Source: Burkholderiales bacterium (GTDB taxonomy: Bacteria; Pseudomonadota; Gammaproteobacteria; Burkholderiales; SG8-39). Taken from it: 64,000 nt of DNA. The notes under the pieces are model-generated. The model saw only the letters and a program-made list of their open reading frames with translations, was not told where the DNA came from and did no database searches. The translations under genes were made by a program, and so were the position numbers. Below are positions 49,500-58,008 of the stretch, in pieces. Positions within the stretch are counted from its first letter, which is position 1; each line of letters opens with the position of its first letter. The stretch covers positions 92,591 through 156,590 of the forward strand of contig JACZJT010000036.1 in the NCBI GenBank assembly GCA_014860445.1, in the 5' to 3' direction.

Positions 49500-50324
49500 A
49501 TGAACCAGCAAGCCATATGTGAACTCGCGGAACTGGCCGCCGCCGTGCCAGACGGGGCCAAACTCGCTGTCGCACAGGATAATTGCGGGGTTTCCATGGC
49601 CGCCACGCGCGAGTTGGTCCGCCGCGGCGTGCGCGGCCTGCACCTGGTATGCGTGCCGGTCAGCGGACTGCAGGCCGAAATCCTGGTCGGTGCCGGCGCG
49701 GTCGCGACGCTGGAAACATCGGCGATAACCCTGGGCGAATTCGGGCCGGCCCACCGCTTCATCGATGCGCTACGCAAGAAGCGCATTCGCATCCTCGACT
49801 CGACTTGCCCCGCAGTGCATGCCGCATTGCAGGCGGGTCAGAAGGGTTTGCCCTTCATTCCCCTGCGCGGACTGATCGGCAGCGATGTGCTCGCGAATCG
49901 CAAGGACTGGAAAGTCATCGACAACCCGTTTTCCCCGGGCGACCCGATCGCCTTGCTACCCGCGATCAACCCGGACATCGCCCTGTTTCACGCGCCGCTG
50001 GCGGACCGTTCGGGCAATGTCTACATCGGCCGCAGACGCGAACTGCTCACCATGGCGCATGCAGCCAAGCAGACCTTCGTCACCGTCGAGGCGATCAGTG
50101 AGCAAGACCTGTTCGACGATCCGAAGATGGCGCCGGGCGCCGTGCCGGCGATCTATATCAACCGGATTGCTATTGCCAAACAGGGCGCCTGGCCGGTGGG
50201 CCTGCCCGAGCACTACGGCTGCGACGATGCCGCGCTCAGTCGATACGTCAACAGCGCCAAGACCGAGGACGGCTTCCGCCGCTTTCTCGATGAATGGCTG
50301 GGCGAAGCGGCCGTGACCGTATGA
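49500..50324 (+). CDS. CoA-transferase-fold protein, subunit A
   Basis: 274 residues of the glutaconate CoA-transferase/IpdA-like class I family. The N-terminal half has LAVAQDNCGVSMAATRELVRRG and the glycine-rich GAGAVATLE; the middle has FIPLRGLIGSD and NPDIALFHAPLADRSGNVYIG, the usual GN-x-(Y)-G turn. It pairs with subunit B (overlap of four bases, ATGA). Such heterodimers transfer CoA between acids or, as in IpdAB, hydrolyse ring-fused CoA esters. Which reaction applies is open. Confidence 0.85.
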   Translation: MNQQAICELAELAAAVPDGAKLAVAQDNCGVSMAATRELVRRGVRGLHLVCVPVSGLQAEILVGAGAVATLETSAITLGEFGPAHRFIDALRKKRIRILDSTCPAVHAALQAGQKGLPFIPLRGLIGSDVLANRKDWKVIDNPFSPGDPIALLPAINPDIALFHAPLADRSGNVYIGRRRELLTMAHAAKQTFVTVEAISEQDLFDDPKMAPGAVPAIYINRIAIAKQGAWPVGLPEHYGCDDAALSRYVNSAKTEDGFRRFLDEWLGEAAVTV

Positions 50325-51049
50325 GCATTCCGTATAGCCGCACCGAACTGCTGGTCGCAGTGATCGCGCGACTGCTCGAAGGCTGCCGCCACGTCACCGT
50401 CGGCGCGTCCTCGCCCATACCCGGAGCGGCGGCGCTGTTGCAGAAGGATCTGAGCGGGGGCGCGATGCGCGTCACCATACTCGGCTCCAACCGCTACAAC
50501 GCCTATACCAACGGCGGCGTCGAAACCTTCGACATGGCGGCGCAGGGCCGCATCGACGCATTCTTTCTCGGCGGCGGACAAATTGACGGTCAGGGCAACA
50601 TCAATCTGGTCGGCACGGGAAGCTACCCGGAGAGCGAGGTGCGCTGGCCCGGTTCGTTCGGCTCGGCCTACGTGTACTACCTGGTGCCCAAAGTGATCCT
50701 GTTTCGCGAAGAGCATACGCGACGGGTACTGGTACCCAAGGTGGACTTCATCAGTTCCCCCGGCGTAAGCGCGCCCGGGGTCTACCGGCCCGGCGGTCCC
50801 TATGGCCTGCTGACCGGACTCGCCTGGTTTTCATTCGACAAGCAGAAGCGTCATTTTCGCCTGGAAACCGTGCATCCCGGACACACGGTAGAAGAAATCC
50901 GCGACCAGACCGGCTTCGAGTTCGATTGTCCGGCGCAAGTGCCGCTTACACCCGCACCCGAGCCGGAAATACTGGCCTTGATACGGGGCCGGATACGCAA
51001 GCAGATCGCGGAAACCTATCCGCGCTTCGCTTCCACCTTTGCCAACTGA
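50321..51049 (+). CDS. CoA-transferase-fold protein, subunit B
   Basis: 242 residues from ATG 50321, overlapping subunit A. Family segments GGGQIDGQGNINLVG, VRWPGSFGSAYVY and KVDFISSPG are typical of GctB/IpdB-like subunits. I see no clear E-(S/N)-G type catalytic glutamate in the first 70 residues, where class I transferases usually carry it (the region reads SSPIPGAAALLQ and GSNRYNAYTNGG). That resembles IpdB-like subunits, whose complexes hydrolyse rather than transfer, but an alignment is needed. Coupled with subunit A. Confidence 0.82.
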   Translation: MSIPYSRTELLVAVIARLLEGCRHVTVGASSPIPGAAALLQKDLSGGAMRVTILGSNRYNAYTNGGVETFDMAAQGRIDAFFLGGGQIDGQGNINLVGTGSYPESEVRWPGSFGSAYVYYLVPKVILFREEHTRRVLVPKVDFISSPGVSAPGVYRPGGPYGLLTGLAWFSFDKQKRHFRLETVHPGHTVEEIRDQTGFEFDCPAQVPLTPAPEPEILALIRGRIRKQIAETYPRFASTFAN

Positions 51050-51086
51050 GCTGAAACTGTGAACAGCAACGCGCAACGGGAACCTC

Positions 51087-52172
51087 ATGCTGCCTGAACA
51101 GGACGCGTCCGCCATTACCCGCCGCGTCATTCTGACGCTGCTGCTGGGCGTTCTGTTCGTTCTCGGCTATCTGGTGCTGAGCTGGTTTATCGCGCCGGCA
51201 GTTTGGGCGGCAATCCTGGCCTATGTCACCTGGCCCGCCTACAAGAGGCTGCGCCACCTGATGCGCGGTTATGCCATGAGCAGCGCGCTGGTGATGACCT
51301 TGTTGCTGACGACCGCATTCGTGCTGCCGCTATTGTGGTTGATCATCCTGATGCAACGCGAATTCGTCATCGCCTACCAGGCCGCCTCGGCCTATATGGC
51401 CGATGGTCCGCACCGCTTGCCAGATTTTGTCGCGGGCCTGCCCTGGATAGGAGAACGCTTGCAGGATTTCCTCAATCAGATCACCACCGACCCCGTCGCG
51501 CTGCGCGAACAGCTGACGAGTTGGGCGAGACAGTGGCAGGGCCAGCTCGGCGACCTGATCGGCGGCGTGGGTCGCAACGCGGTCAAACTCGGTTTTGCGC
51601 TGCTCACCGTGCTGTTCGTCTATCGCGACGGGGAAAGCCTGCTCGACCAGGTGCAGCGCGTGTTGCGCCGCTTTCTGGGCGGACGCGTCGACGGCTATGT
51701 CGTCGCCATCGGCCACACAACGACGGCCGTACTCTACGGACTGGTTCTCACCGCCTTGGCGCAGGGCTTGCTCGCCGGCGTGGGCTACTGGTTCGCCGGC
51801 GTGCGTGCACCGGTGCTGTTCGGCGCCTTTACCGCGCTGATTGCTTTGATGCCTTTCGGCACGCCGTTTGTCTGGGGCTCTCTGGGCGCATGGCTGCTGT
51901 TTTCGGGGAACACCCTGGAAGGCATAGGCCTGCTGCTCTGGGGCACGCTGGTCGTAAGTTCGGTCGACAATCTGATCCGCCCCCTGGTCATCAGCAGCGC
52001 CACGCAGATTCCGTTTCTGCTGGTGATGTTCGGCGTAATCGGCGGCCTCGCGGCCTTCGGCCTGATCGGCATGTTCATCGGGCCGGTAATCGTTGCGGTG
52101 CTGCTGGCCGTCTGGCGTGAGTGGCTGGAAAACAAGCTTCCAGACCCCACCGACCCGCCGCCCGCGGCCTAA
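51087..52172 (+). CDS. AI-2E family transporter
   Basis: 361 residues with a hydrophobic pattern of about eight segments typical of the AI-2E (PerM/TqsA/YdiK) family: LVLSWFIAPAVWAAILAYVTWPAY, then a soluble stretch rich in W/Q, and GVIGGLAAFGLIGMFIGPVIVAVLLA at the C-terminus. Members export small molecules or ions, and only a few are linked to AI-2. It follows the CoA-transferase genes by 37 bp but has no obvious pathway link. Confidence 0.9.
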   Translation: MLPEQDASAITRRVILTLLLGVLFVLGYLVLSWFIAPAVWAAILAYVTWPAYKRLRHLMRGYAMSSALVMTLLLTTAFVLPLLWLIILMQREFVIAYQAASAYMADGPHRLPDFVAGLPWIGERLQDFLNQITTDPVALREQLTSWARQWQGQLGDLIGGVGRNAVKLGFALLTVLFVYRDGESLLDQVQRVLRRFLGGRVDGYVVAIGHTTTAVLYGLVLTALAQGLLAGVGYWFAGVRAPVLFGAFTALIALMPFGTPFVWGSLGAWLLFSGNTLEGIGLLLWGTLVVSSVDNLIRPLVISSATQIPFLLVMFGVIGGLAAFGLIGMFIGPVIVAVLLAVWREWLENKLPDPTDPPPAA

Positions 52173-52185
52173 ACCGACAATAGCG

Positions 52186-52203
52186 CTCCGGCACAGGCCG
52201 GAG
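52186..52203. terminator. Hairpin between converging AI-2E and MaoC-like genes
   Basis: CTCCGGC and GCCGGAG form a perfect 7-bp stem around an ACAG loop, placed between two stop codons of converging genes. It lacks a T-tract, so intrinsic termination would be weak. Confidence 0.5.
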
Positions 52204-52212
52204 ATGTCCATC

Positions 52213-52677
52213 TCAGCTGTCGCGGCCCTTCATCATGCGCAGCGGGTTATACGCGAGCACGGTTTCGTCTTTTTGATTGACCACCCGGTTCTCGGTGCGC
52301 ACCAGCCCGCGCCTGCCTTTGGAAGTCGCACGGACCTCGCTTACCTTGCATTCCACATGAATGGTGTCGCCGACGAAGGTCGGCCCCTTGACGTCCAGCG
52401 TTGCGTTCAGAAACGCAAGTCCGGTGCCCTGTATCATCGGCAGCAGCAGGCCCTCGGCGCAGGAATAGACCAGGGCCGCGGGAACGACACGGCCCGAAAT
52501 CGCCATGTGTTCCCTGTCCTCGGTATTGGTGAACAATTCCTCGGTGAGCCAGGAAAGGTTGACGAAGTTGACCAGATCGGTTTCGGTGAGCGTGCGTCCT
52601 GCCGTGCGGAAGCGGTCGCCGACGGAAAGATCGTCCCAGAACGGGCCCATGCCCAGCAATTTCATCTCATTTTCCAT
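52213..52677 (-). CDS. MaoC/hot-dog-fold dehydratase-like protein
   Basis: 154 residues from ATG 52675-52677 (MENEMKLLGMGPFWDDLSVGD); the frame continues upstream to 52764 without a better start. The MaoC pattern is seen in LSVGDRFRTAGRTLTETDLVNFVNLSW and GPTFVGDTIHVECKVSEVR. The usual catalytic D-x-N-x-x-H segment is not evident (the region reads SWLTEELFTN...REH), so the protein may be a MaoC subtype with altered catalytic residues or a non-catalytic hot-dog protein. It diverges from the CoA-transferase gene at 52779 and may hydrate an enoyl-CoA of the local pathway. Confidence 0.75.
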   Translation of the reverse strand: MENEMKLLGMGPFWDDLSVGDRFRTAGRTLTETDLVNFVNLSWLTEELFTNTEDREHMAISGRVVPAALVYSCAEGLLLPMIQGTGLAFLNATLDVKGPTFVGDTIHVECKVSEVRATSKGRRGLVRTENRVVNQKDETVLAYNPLRMMKGRDS

Positions 52678-52778
52678 ATTGCGCCTTCCAAGTCTTCCAA
52701 TTTTCAACCTGCCGATGTTACCCTCCGATGCGCTGCCTGTGTATCGGGCAACCAACTTTTCCATGAACTAGACACGCC

Positions 52779-54038
52779 TTGGCCAAAGTACTCGAACTGA
52801 ACGCGCTTGACTTCGGCGCTCTCGTCCGCCCCGGAGACAATGTCATGTGGGGCCAGGCAAATGCGGAGCCCCTGCCCCTGACGCAGGCGCTGATGGCGCA
52901 GCGCCATGCCATCGGCAATTTCGGCGTTTTTCTCGGTGTCACCTATTCCGATACGCTGAAGACTGAATATGCCGACTGCATCAGCTTTTCTGCCTACTGC
53001 GGCAGCGGCGGCAACCGCGCGCTCGCCAAGGCCGGCAAACTCGATATCCTTCCCAGCCACTACTCGCAACTGGGCGAATTGATCACCGGCGGGCGCTTGA
53101 AGGCAGATGTGCTGCTGTTGCAACTCGCCCCGGCGAACGAGCGCGGCGAATACAGCCTGTCGATCGCGCACGAATACCTGATTCCGGCCCTGAAGACCGC
53201 ACGCGTCGTCATCGCGGAGGTGAACGAGCGCGCCCCCTGGACCTACGGTGAGCGCGCGCTCATCGATGCGGATCTCGATTTCATCGTACACAGCGCGCGT
53301 GCGCCGCTCGAACTCCACCATCCGCAAGCGGGCGAAGTCGAACAGGCCATCGCGCGCAATGTCGCAACATTGATCGAGGATGGCGCGACGCTGCAATTCG
53401 GCCTGGGGTCCATGCCGGAAGCCATACTCGCCCAACTTGCCGACCGACGCGACCTGGGCGTGCACTCCGGCGCCATCGGCGATCAGGTTGCGGCTCTGAT
53501 GCAGGCCGGGGTGATCACCAACGCCAGAAAGAGCATAGATCCAGGGGTCAGCACCGCCGGGATCATGTTCGGCAGCCGGCGCCTGCATGATTTTGCCCAC
53601 CGCAATCCGCAAATCCAGTTTCGCTCGTCCGACTATACCCACGGTGCGCGGGTTTTGGCGCAAATCGATCGTTTTGCCGCAATCAACTCCGCCGTCGAAG
53701 TCGATCTGTCCGGTCAGATCAATGCCGAAGTTGCCGCCGGCGTCTATGTCGGCGCGGTTGGCGGCGCGGTCGACTTCTTGCGCGCCGCGCAGAATGTCAA
53801 AGGCGGTCTGCCCATCGTCGCCCTGCCCTCCAAGGCCGGCAGGCACAGCCGCATTGTCTCAGCGCTGAACGGGCCGGTGAGCACGCCCAGGAGCGACGCA
53901 GGCATCATCGTGACCGAATACGGCGTGGCAGATCTGCGCGGCGCGGGTCTGGCCGAGCGCGCGCGCAGAATGATCGCCATTGCACACCCGGACCAGCGCG
54001 AACGATTGGAGCACGAAAGCCACATCAAAAAGGGATGA
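52779..54038 (+). CDS. Acetyl-CoA hydrolase/4-hydroxybutyrate CoA-transferase family protein
   Basis: 419 residues, TTG start. The family blocks are intact: GLGSMPEAILAQLADRRDLG, HSGAIGDQV and, later, INSAVEVDLSGQINAEV with the catalytic glutamate of the CoA ester attack, then GGAVDFLRAA and TEYGVADLRG at the C-terminus. It makes or breaks CoA esters of short hydroxy acids. Together with the A/B transferase pair at 49.5-51 kb, it gives the region two independent CoA-activating systems. The lipase-like gene follows after 4 bp. Confidence 0.9.
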   Translation: MAKVLELNALDFGALVRPGDNVMWGQANAEPLPLTQALMAQRHAIGNFGVFLGVTYSDTLKTEYADCISFSAYCGSGGNRALAKAGKLDILPSHYSQLGELITGGRLKADVLLLQLAPANERGEYSLSIAHEYLIPALKTARVVIAEVNERAPWTYGERALIDADLDFIVHSARAPLELHHPQAGEVEQAIARNVATLIEDGATLQFGLGSMPEAILAQLADRRDLGVHSGAIGDQVAALMQAGVITNARKSIDPGVSTAGIMFGSRRLHDFAHRNPQIQFRSSDYTHGARVLAQIDRFAAINSAVEVDLSGQINAEVAAGVYVGAVGGAVDFLRAAQNVKGGLPIVALPSKAGRHSRIVSALNGPVSTPRSDAGIIVTEYGVADLRGAGLAERARRMIAIAHPDQRERLEHESHIKKG

Positions 54039-54042
54039 CGAA

Positions 54043-54792
54043 ATGCTCAAGTTCTTTCTTCTTCGCTTGTTGCCCTTGCTGTTCGTTTCGGCATCCGCTT
54101 TTGCGAACCCGGACTACGCACGTGAGAAACGATGGGAAAACGAAGTTACGCCGGGCATCGTGGTCGGCGACCCGGTGTATCTCGCACAAGGCAACGGCCA
54201 CAAGTTTCTGGGTATTTACACCGAGGCAGCCAATGCCAAAATGGGCGTGGTGGTGGTGCACGGCATCGGCATCCATCCCGACTGGGGCATGATCGGCACC
54301 CTGCGCCAGCGCCTGCCTGACTACGGCTATACCACCCTGTCGATACAAATGCCGGTGCTCGCGGCCGATGCCAAGCCCTCGGCCTACGCGGCGACCTTCC
54401 CCGAGGCGGTCGAGCGCCTGCAGCTTGCGGTCGCCTATCTGACGAACAAAGGCTATAAGCGAATTGCGCTCGTCTCGCACAGCATGGGTTCACGCATGGC
54501 GCAGGCGTACATGGCCGGCAATTCCTCGGAGATCAGCGCCTGGGCCGCGCTAGGCATGACGGCCCCGGCTGTTGCCGCCAAACCCTACGAAGGCATCACG
54601 ATACCGGTGCTTGACCTCTACGGCGCAAGGGATCTGCCGCAGGTGCTCGCCAGCGCAGCGGGACGCTATCTATCACTCGCGGGAAACGCGCAATCGAAGC
54701 AGATACAGATCGCCGATGCCGATCACTTTTTTGGCGGCCACGAAGATGAAATGGTCAAGGCGGTCAAGAATTTTCTGGATGACATCAAGTAG
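54043..54792 (+). CDS. Exported DUF3530-like alpha/beta hydrolase
   Basis: 249 residues from ATG 54043, with a signal peptide (MLKFFLLRLLPLLFVSASAFA). The alpha/beta hydrolase pattern is clear: VVVHGIGIHPDWG oxyanion region, nucleophile elbow SHSMGS (Ser in HSMG), then IPVLDLYGARDLPQV and DADHFFGGHEDEM as acid and histidine regions. DUF3530 members are periplasmic or outer-membrane-linked esterases of unknown substrate. Four bases separate it from the upstream CoA-transferase gene, suggesting cotranscription. A 265-bp gap follows, with an ACGTAAAA direct repeat (about 55011-55021) and no gene. Confidence 0.78.
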   Translation: MLKFFLLRLLPLLFVSASAFANPDYAREKRWENEVTPGIVVGDPVYLAQGNGHKFLGIYTEAANAKMGVVVVHGIGIHPDWGMIGTLRQRLPDYGYTTLSIQMPVLAADAKPSAYAATFPEAVERLQLAVAYLTNKGYKRIALVSHSMGSRMAQAYMAGNSSEISAWAALGMTAPAVAAKPYEGITIPVLDLYGARDLPQVLASAAGRYLSLAGNAQSKQIQIADADHFFGGHEDEMVKAVKNFLDDIK

Positions 54793-55057
54793 CATGTGAT
54801 CGGAAAAACGCAATATCCCATATCCGGAAAACGCGCCAGCACATTGGTCTTTCAGACTCAATTGCGTTAAAATATTGACCGTAGAAAACGTCGCAATCGC
54901 GCAAACAAAGTGCGCGCTTGGGGACGTGCCCACACGATCCGCCTAGACCAGACGAGCCAAGAACTACGCGCACGTCAAGAGCGGATTCACCCATCGCTGA
55001 CGTACGTAAAACTTACGTAAAAGTCTAAGAATTTGCCGTTCAATTTAAGGGGACAAG

Positions 55058-55855
55058 ATGAATCAGCCTCGCTACAACATCAGTTTGAATCAGGCTCGCT
55101 ACAACATCAGTTTTCCAGCACCGGAACCTCAGCCGCTCGGGCAGGACGAAGCCTATTTTTTTTTGAAAGAGAACGGCAAGGACATAAAGCTGCGCTTTCA
55201 TGACTATGGGGATCTCTACAATCGGCCGGGTTTGTATGAGCAGCTCTTCTATGATCGCCTGAAATGTGTTTCCCCGCAGAAAGTGGCTGGCATTCTCGAC
55301 AAAGTGCTGAGTGCGAACCGCGCAGAAATGAGCGAGCTTCGGGTGCTTGATCTAGGAGCAGGAAACGGCATGGTTGGCGAAATCCTGCATGTCGCCAGGG
55401 TAATAGGTGTCGACATCAGCAAGGAAGCGTTTCTGGCCTGCGAACGCGACAGGCCTGGCGCTTACGATGCCTATTATGTGGCCGATTTCTGCAACATGGA
55501 CCCGGCCATCGAGCAGGAGCTGCGCGACTGGCAGATCGACTGCCTGACATGCGTGGCAGCGCTCGGGTTCGGGGATATACCCACCAAGGCCTTCGCTACC
55601 GCCTTCAACCTCGTTAAACCCGGTGGCTGGGTGGCATTCAACATCAAGGACACTTTTTTGCAGGAAAGCGACGACTCGGGATTCTCCAGCTTGACCAAAT
55701 TTCTCTTGACGAGCGACACACTGGAAATTCATCACCTGGAGCGATACAGACATCGCATTTCCATCGAAGGCCAGCCGCTGTTTTACTATGCCCTAGTCGG
55801 CAAAAAGGAGACGGACATTTCGCCGGAAACCATACTTAAATTCGGCGGCTCCTGA
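55058..55855 (+). CDS. Class I SAM-dependent methyltransferase with N-terminal tandem repeat
   Basis: 265 residues. Motif I is LRVLDLGAGNGMVGEIL; later AFNLVKPGGWVAFNIKD is the post-motif region typical of small-molecule methyltransferases. The first 18 residues are a near-perfect nine-residue duplication (NQPRYNISL / NQARYNISF), encoded by a 27-bp tandem repeat. The gene has a good AAGGGG ribosome-binding site (about 55047). The substrate is unknown. It is followed by E1 alpha after 22 bp, so a link with the dehydrogenase genes is possible but not shown. Confidence 0.82.
   Translation: MNQPRYNISLNQARYNISFPAPEPQPLGQDEAYFFLKENGKDIKLRFHDYGDLYNRPGLYEQLFYDRLKCVSPQKVAGILDKVLSANRAEMSELRVLDLGAGNGMVGEILHVARVIGVDISKEAFLACERDRPGAYDAYYVADFCNMDPAIEQELRDWQIDCLTCVAALGFGDIPTKAFATAFNLVKPGGWVAFNIKDTFLQESDDSGFSSLTKFLLTSDTLEIHHLERYRHRISIEGQPLFYYALVGKKETDISPETILKFGGS
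55061..55114 (+). repeat. Two in-frame 27-bp tandem repeats in the methyltransferase 5' end
   Basis: Units at 55061-55087 and 55088-55114 differ at only about two bases and encode N-Q-x-R-Y-N-I-S plus one residue. A recent tandem duplication at the 5' end of the gene is the simplest reading. Confidence 0.85.
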
Positions 55856-55877
55856 TTCGCGCTACACTTCGATCGGG

Positions 55878-56951
55878 TTGCACCCCAAAAAGAACAGACT
55901 TCCGGATACACAGTTGGCCCCCGATACCTCCGAGGCAAACGACTCCCCGGCTGAACGCTTGCTTCCCCTCTACCGCACGATGGCGCGCATCCGCGCTTTC
56001 GAAAATGCGGCGGAAGAAGCGAGCCGCGGCAGTGTTGCCGCGTTCGGCGCCTCCAGCGACGCGGCGTCGATGATACGCGGACCCCTGCACCTTTCCACCG
56101 GGCAGGAGGCGGTCGCAGCCGGCATATGCGCAAACCTGACGCGCGACGACTACCTGACTTCGACCCACCGAGGCCACGGACACACGCTCGCCAAAGGCGC
56201 CAATATCACGGCAATGATGTGCGAGTTGTTCGGCCGCGGCGCAGGAACCAACAAGGGCAAGGGCGGATCGATGCACATCGCCGACTTCGCCGTCGGCATG
56301 CTCGGCGCGAACGGTGTGGTGGCGGCCGGCATCCCGATTGCCGTGGGCGCAGCACATTCGGCGAAGATACGCGGCAGCAAGGCCATCGTCGCCTGTTTTT
56401 TCGGTGATGGTGCGATCAATCGCGGGCCGTTTCTCGAAGGACTCAACTGGGCGAAGATATTCGAACTGCCGGTGCTCTTCGTGTGCGAAGACAACCGCTA
56501 TTCCGCAACCACTGCGACCGATGCCATGACTGCGGGCGATGGCGCGGCCGCACGCGCCCGGGGCATCGGCATTCCCGCTGAATCCGTGGACGGGAACGAC
56601 GTGCTCGCAGTGGACGCCATGGCACGCGAACTCGTCGCGCGCATCCGCGCCGGCGCCGGGCCCCAACTGTTGCACGCCCTCACCTATCGTGTAAAGGGTC
56701 ATGTTTCTGTAGACGCAGCGGCTTATCGCGACCCGCGTGAACTCGAAAGCGCGCTCGAGGGCGATCCGCTCAAACTCGCGGGCCTGCGACTCGCGGCGCT
56801 GGGTGTCGCGGCCGCGACCGTCGCGAAAATCGATACGGAAGTACGGAATGAGATCGACGCGGCACTGGCAGCAGCGCATTCGGCGCCCGCAACCGAACCA
56901 GACGAGGCCTATGCCGACGTGCAGGACCTGGGAGCGGGCCAATGGCGCTGA
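55878..56951 (+). CDS. 2-oxoacid dehydrogenase E1 component, alpha subunit
   Basis: 357 residues, TTG start. A thiamin diphosphate-dependent alpha subunit of the PdhA/AcoA type: LHLSTGQEAVAAGI and TSTHRGHGHTLAKG near the N-terminus, the TPP/Mg motif GDGAINRGPFLEGLNWA followed by the EDN turn at about residue 200, and the YRVKGHVSVDAA region. The enzyme decarboxylates a 2-oxo acid (pyruvate, acetoin or branched-chain) with the beta subunit. It overlaps the beta gene by 10 bp. No E2 or E3 genes are present in this cluster. Confidence 0.9.
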   Translation: MHPKKNRLPDTQLAPDTSEANDSPAERLLPLYRTMARIRAFENAAEEASRGSVAAFGASSDAASMIRGPLHLSTGQEAVAAGICANLTRDDYLTSTHRGHGHTLAKGANITAMMCELFGRGAGTNKGKGGSMHIADFAVGMLGANGVVAAGIPIAVGAAHSAKIRGSKAIVACFFGDGAINRGPFLEGLNWAKIFELPVLFVCEDNRYSATTATDAMTAGDGAAARARGIGIPAESVDGNDVLAVDAMARELVARIRAGAGPQLLHALTYRVKGHVSVDAAAYRDPRELESALEGDPLKLAGLRLAALGVAAATVAKIDTEVRNEIDAALAAAHSAPATEPDEAYADVQDLGAGQWR

Positions 56952-57925
56952 TGAGCTATGCACAGGCGGCCTGCAGTGCGCTGGCCGGGGCCATGCGCGC
57001 CGATGCGGGCGTGGTGGCGCTGGGCGAGGACGTCGGGAACGGCGGCGTCTTTGGGCAGTATCGCGGCTTGCGGGAGGAATTCGGCGCATCGCGTGTAATC
57101 GACACGCCTATCTCCGAAGCCACCATCATGGGTGCCGCCGTGGGCATGGCGCTGACCGGTCTGCGACCGGTGGTCGAAATGCGGGTGGTCGATTTTGCGC
57201 TTTGCGCAATCGATGAAATCGTCAATCAGGCGGCGAAAAACCGTTATATGTTCGGCGGTCAGGGCCGGGTGCCGCTGGTGGCGCGCCTGCCGATCGGCAT
57301 CTGGAGCGGATCCGCCGCGCAGCATTCACAATCGCTGGAAGCCTGGTTCGCCCATATTCCTGGCCTGGTGGTCGTGACGCCGGCGACGCCGGCAGACAAT
57401 TACGCCCTGCTCGCTGCCGCGATCGAATGCGGCGATCCTGTCATCTATATGGAGCACAAGGAGTTGTGGGGACTGGAAGGAGAGGTGCCGCCTGAACCCA
57501 CGGCCGTCCTGGGGAAGGCGCGTATCGCGCGCGGCGGAACCGACCTGACGCTGCTAAGCTGGTCCGGCATGCTTCATACCGCGCTCGCGGCCGCCGAACA
57601 AGCGGCGCTGCAGGGCGTATCCGTGGAGGTGATAGACCTGCGCACCATCTGGCCCTGGGATCGGGAGACGGTGCTAGAATCCGCGTCGCGCACCGGGTGT
57701 CTGCTGGTTGCGCACGAAGCGGTGCAGGCGGCCGGTTTTGGAGCGGAGATTGCGGCCACCGTCGCGGAGGCACTCGGTATCCCCGTGAAGCGTGTCGGGG
57801 CTGCGCGTATCCCGGTGGGGTATGCGCGCACATTGGAAAACGTGGCGCGCATTTCGACGCAACAGTTGCTGCAGGAGCTAAAGGAATTTTTGAACAACCG
57901 AGGACGCAAGCGATCCATGAGATGA
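56942..57925 (+). CDS. 2-oxoacid dehydrogenase E1 component, beta subunit
   Basis: 327 residues of the transketolase-like beta subunit: GEDVGNGGVFGQYRGL, TPISEATIMGAAVGMALTGLRPV, and the C-terminal domain with VEVIDLRTIWPWD. It overlaps the alpha subunit gene by ten bases. Together they form the E1 alpha2-beta2 core that uses TPP; the E2 and E3 partners must be encoded elsewhere or shared with another complex. A TctC-type transporter gene follows after 83 bp, so the pair is probably part of a carboxylic acid uptake and oxidation unit. Confidence 0.9.
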   Translation: MALMSYAQAACSALAGAMRADAGVVALGEDVGNGGVFGQYRGLREEFGASRVIDTPISEATIMGAAVGMALTGLRPVVEMRVVDFALCAIDEIVNQAAKNRYMFGGQGRVPLVARLPIGIWSGSAAQHSQSLEAWFAHIPGLVVVTPATPADNYALLAAAIECGDPVIYMEHKELWGLEGEVPPEPTAVLGKARIARGGTDLTLLSWSGMLHTALAAAEQAALQGVSVEVIDLRTIWPWDRETVLESASRTGCLLVAHEAVQAAGFGAEIAATVAEALGIPVKRVGAARIPVGYARTLENVARISTQQLLQELKEFLNNRGRKRSMR

Positions 57926-58008
57926 ATCAGGACCGTAGTTGCAATTCGCCAAACAAACTCAGCATCGATACGATTTAAGCAAAAGCCTAAATTCCAAAGG
58001 AGAAAACC

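Noticed and set aside
54793..55057. tRNA or small RNA in the gap before the methyltransferase
   Set aside because: No cloverleaf, T-loop or other RNA signature could be found; only short AT-rich direct repeats are present.
55061..55114. CRISPR-like repeat
   Set aside because: Only two adjacent units without spacers, in frame within a gene; no cas genes in the window.
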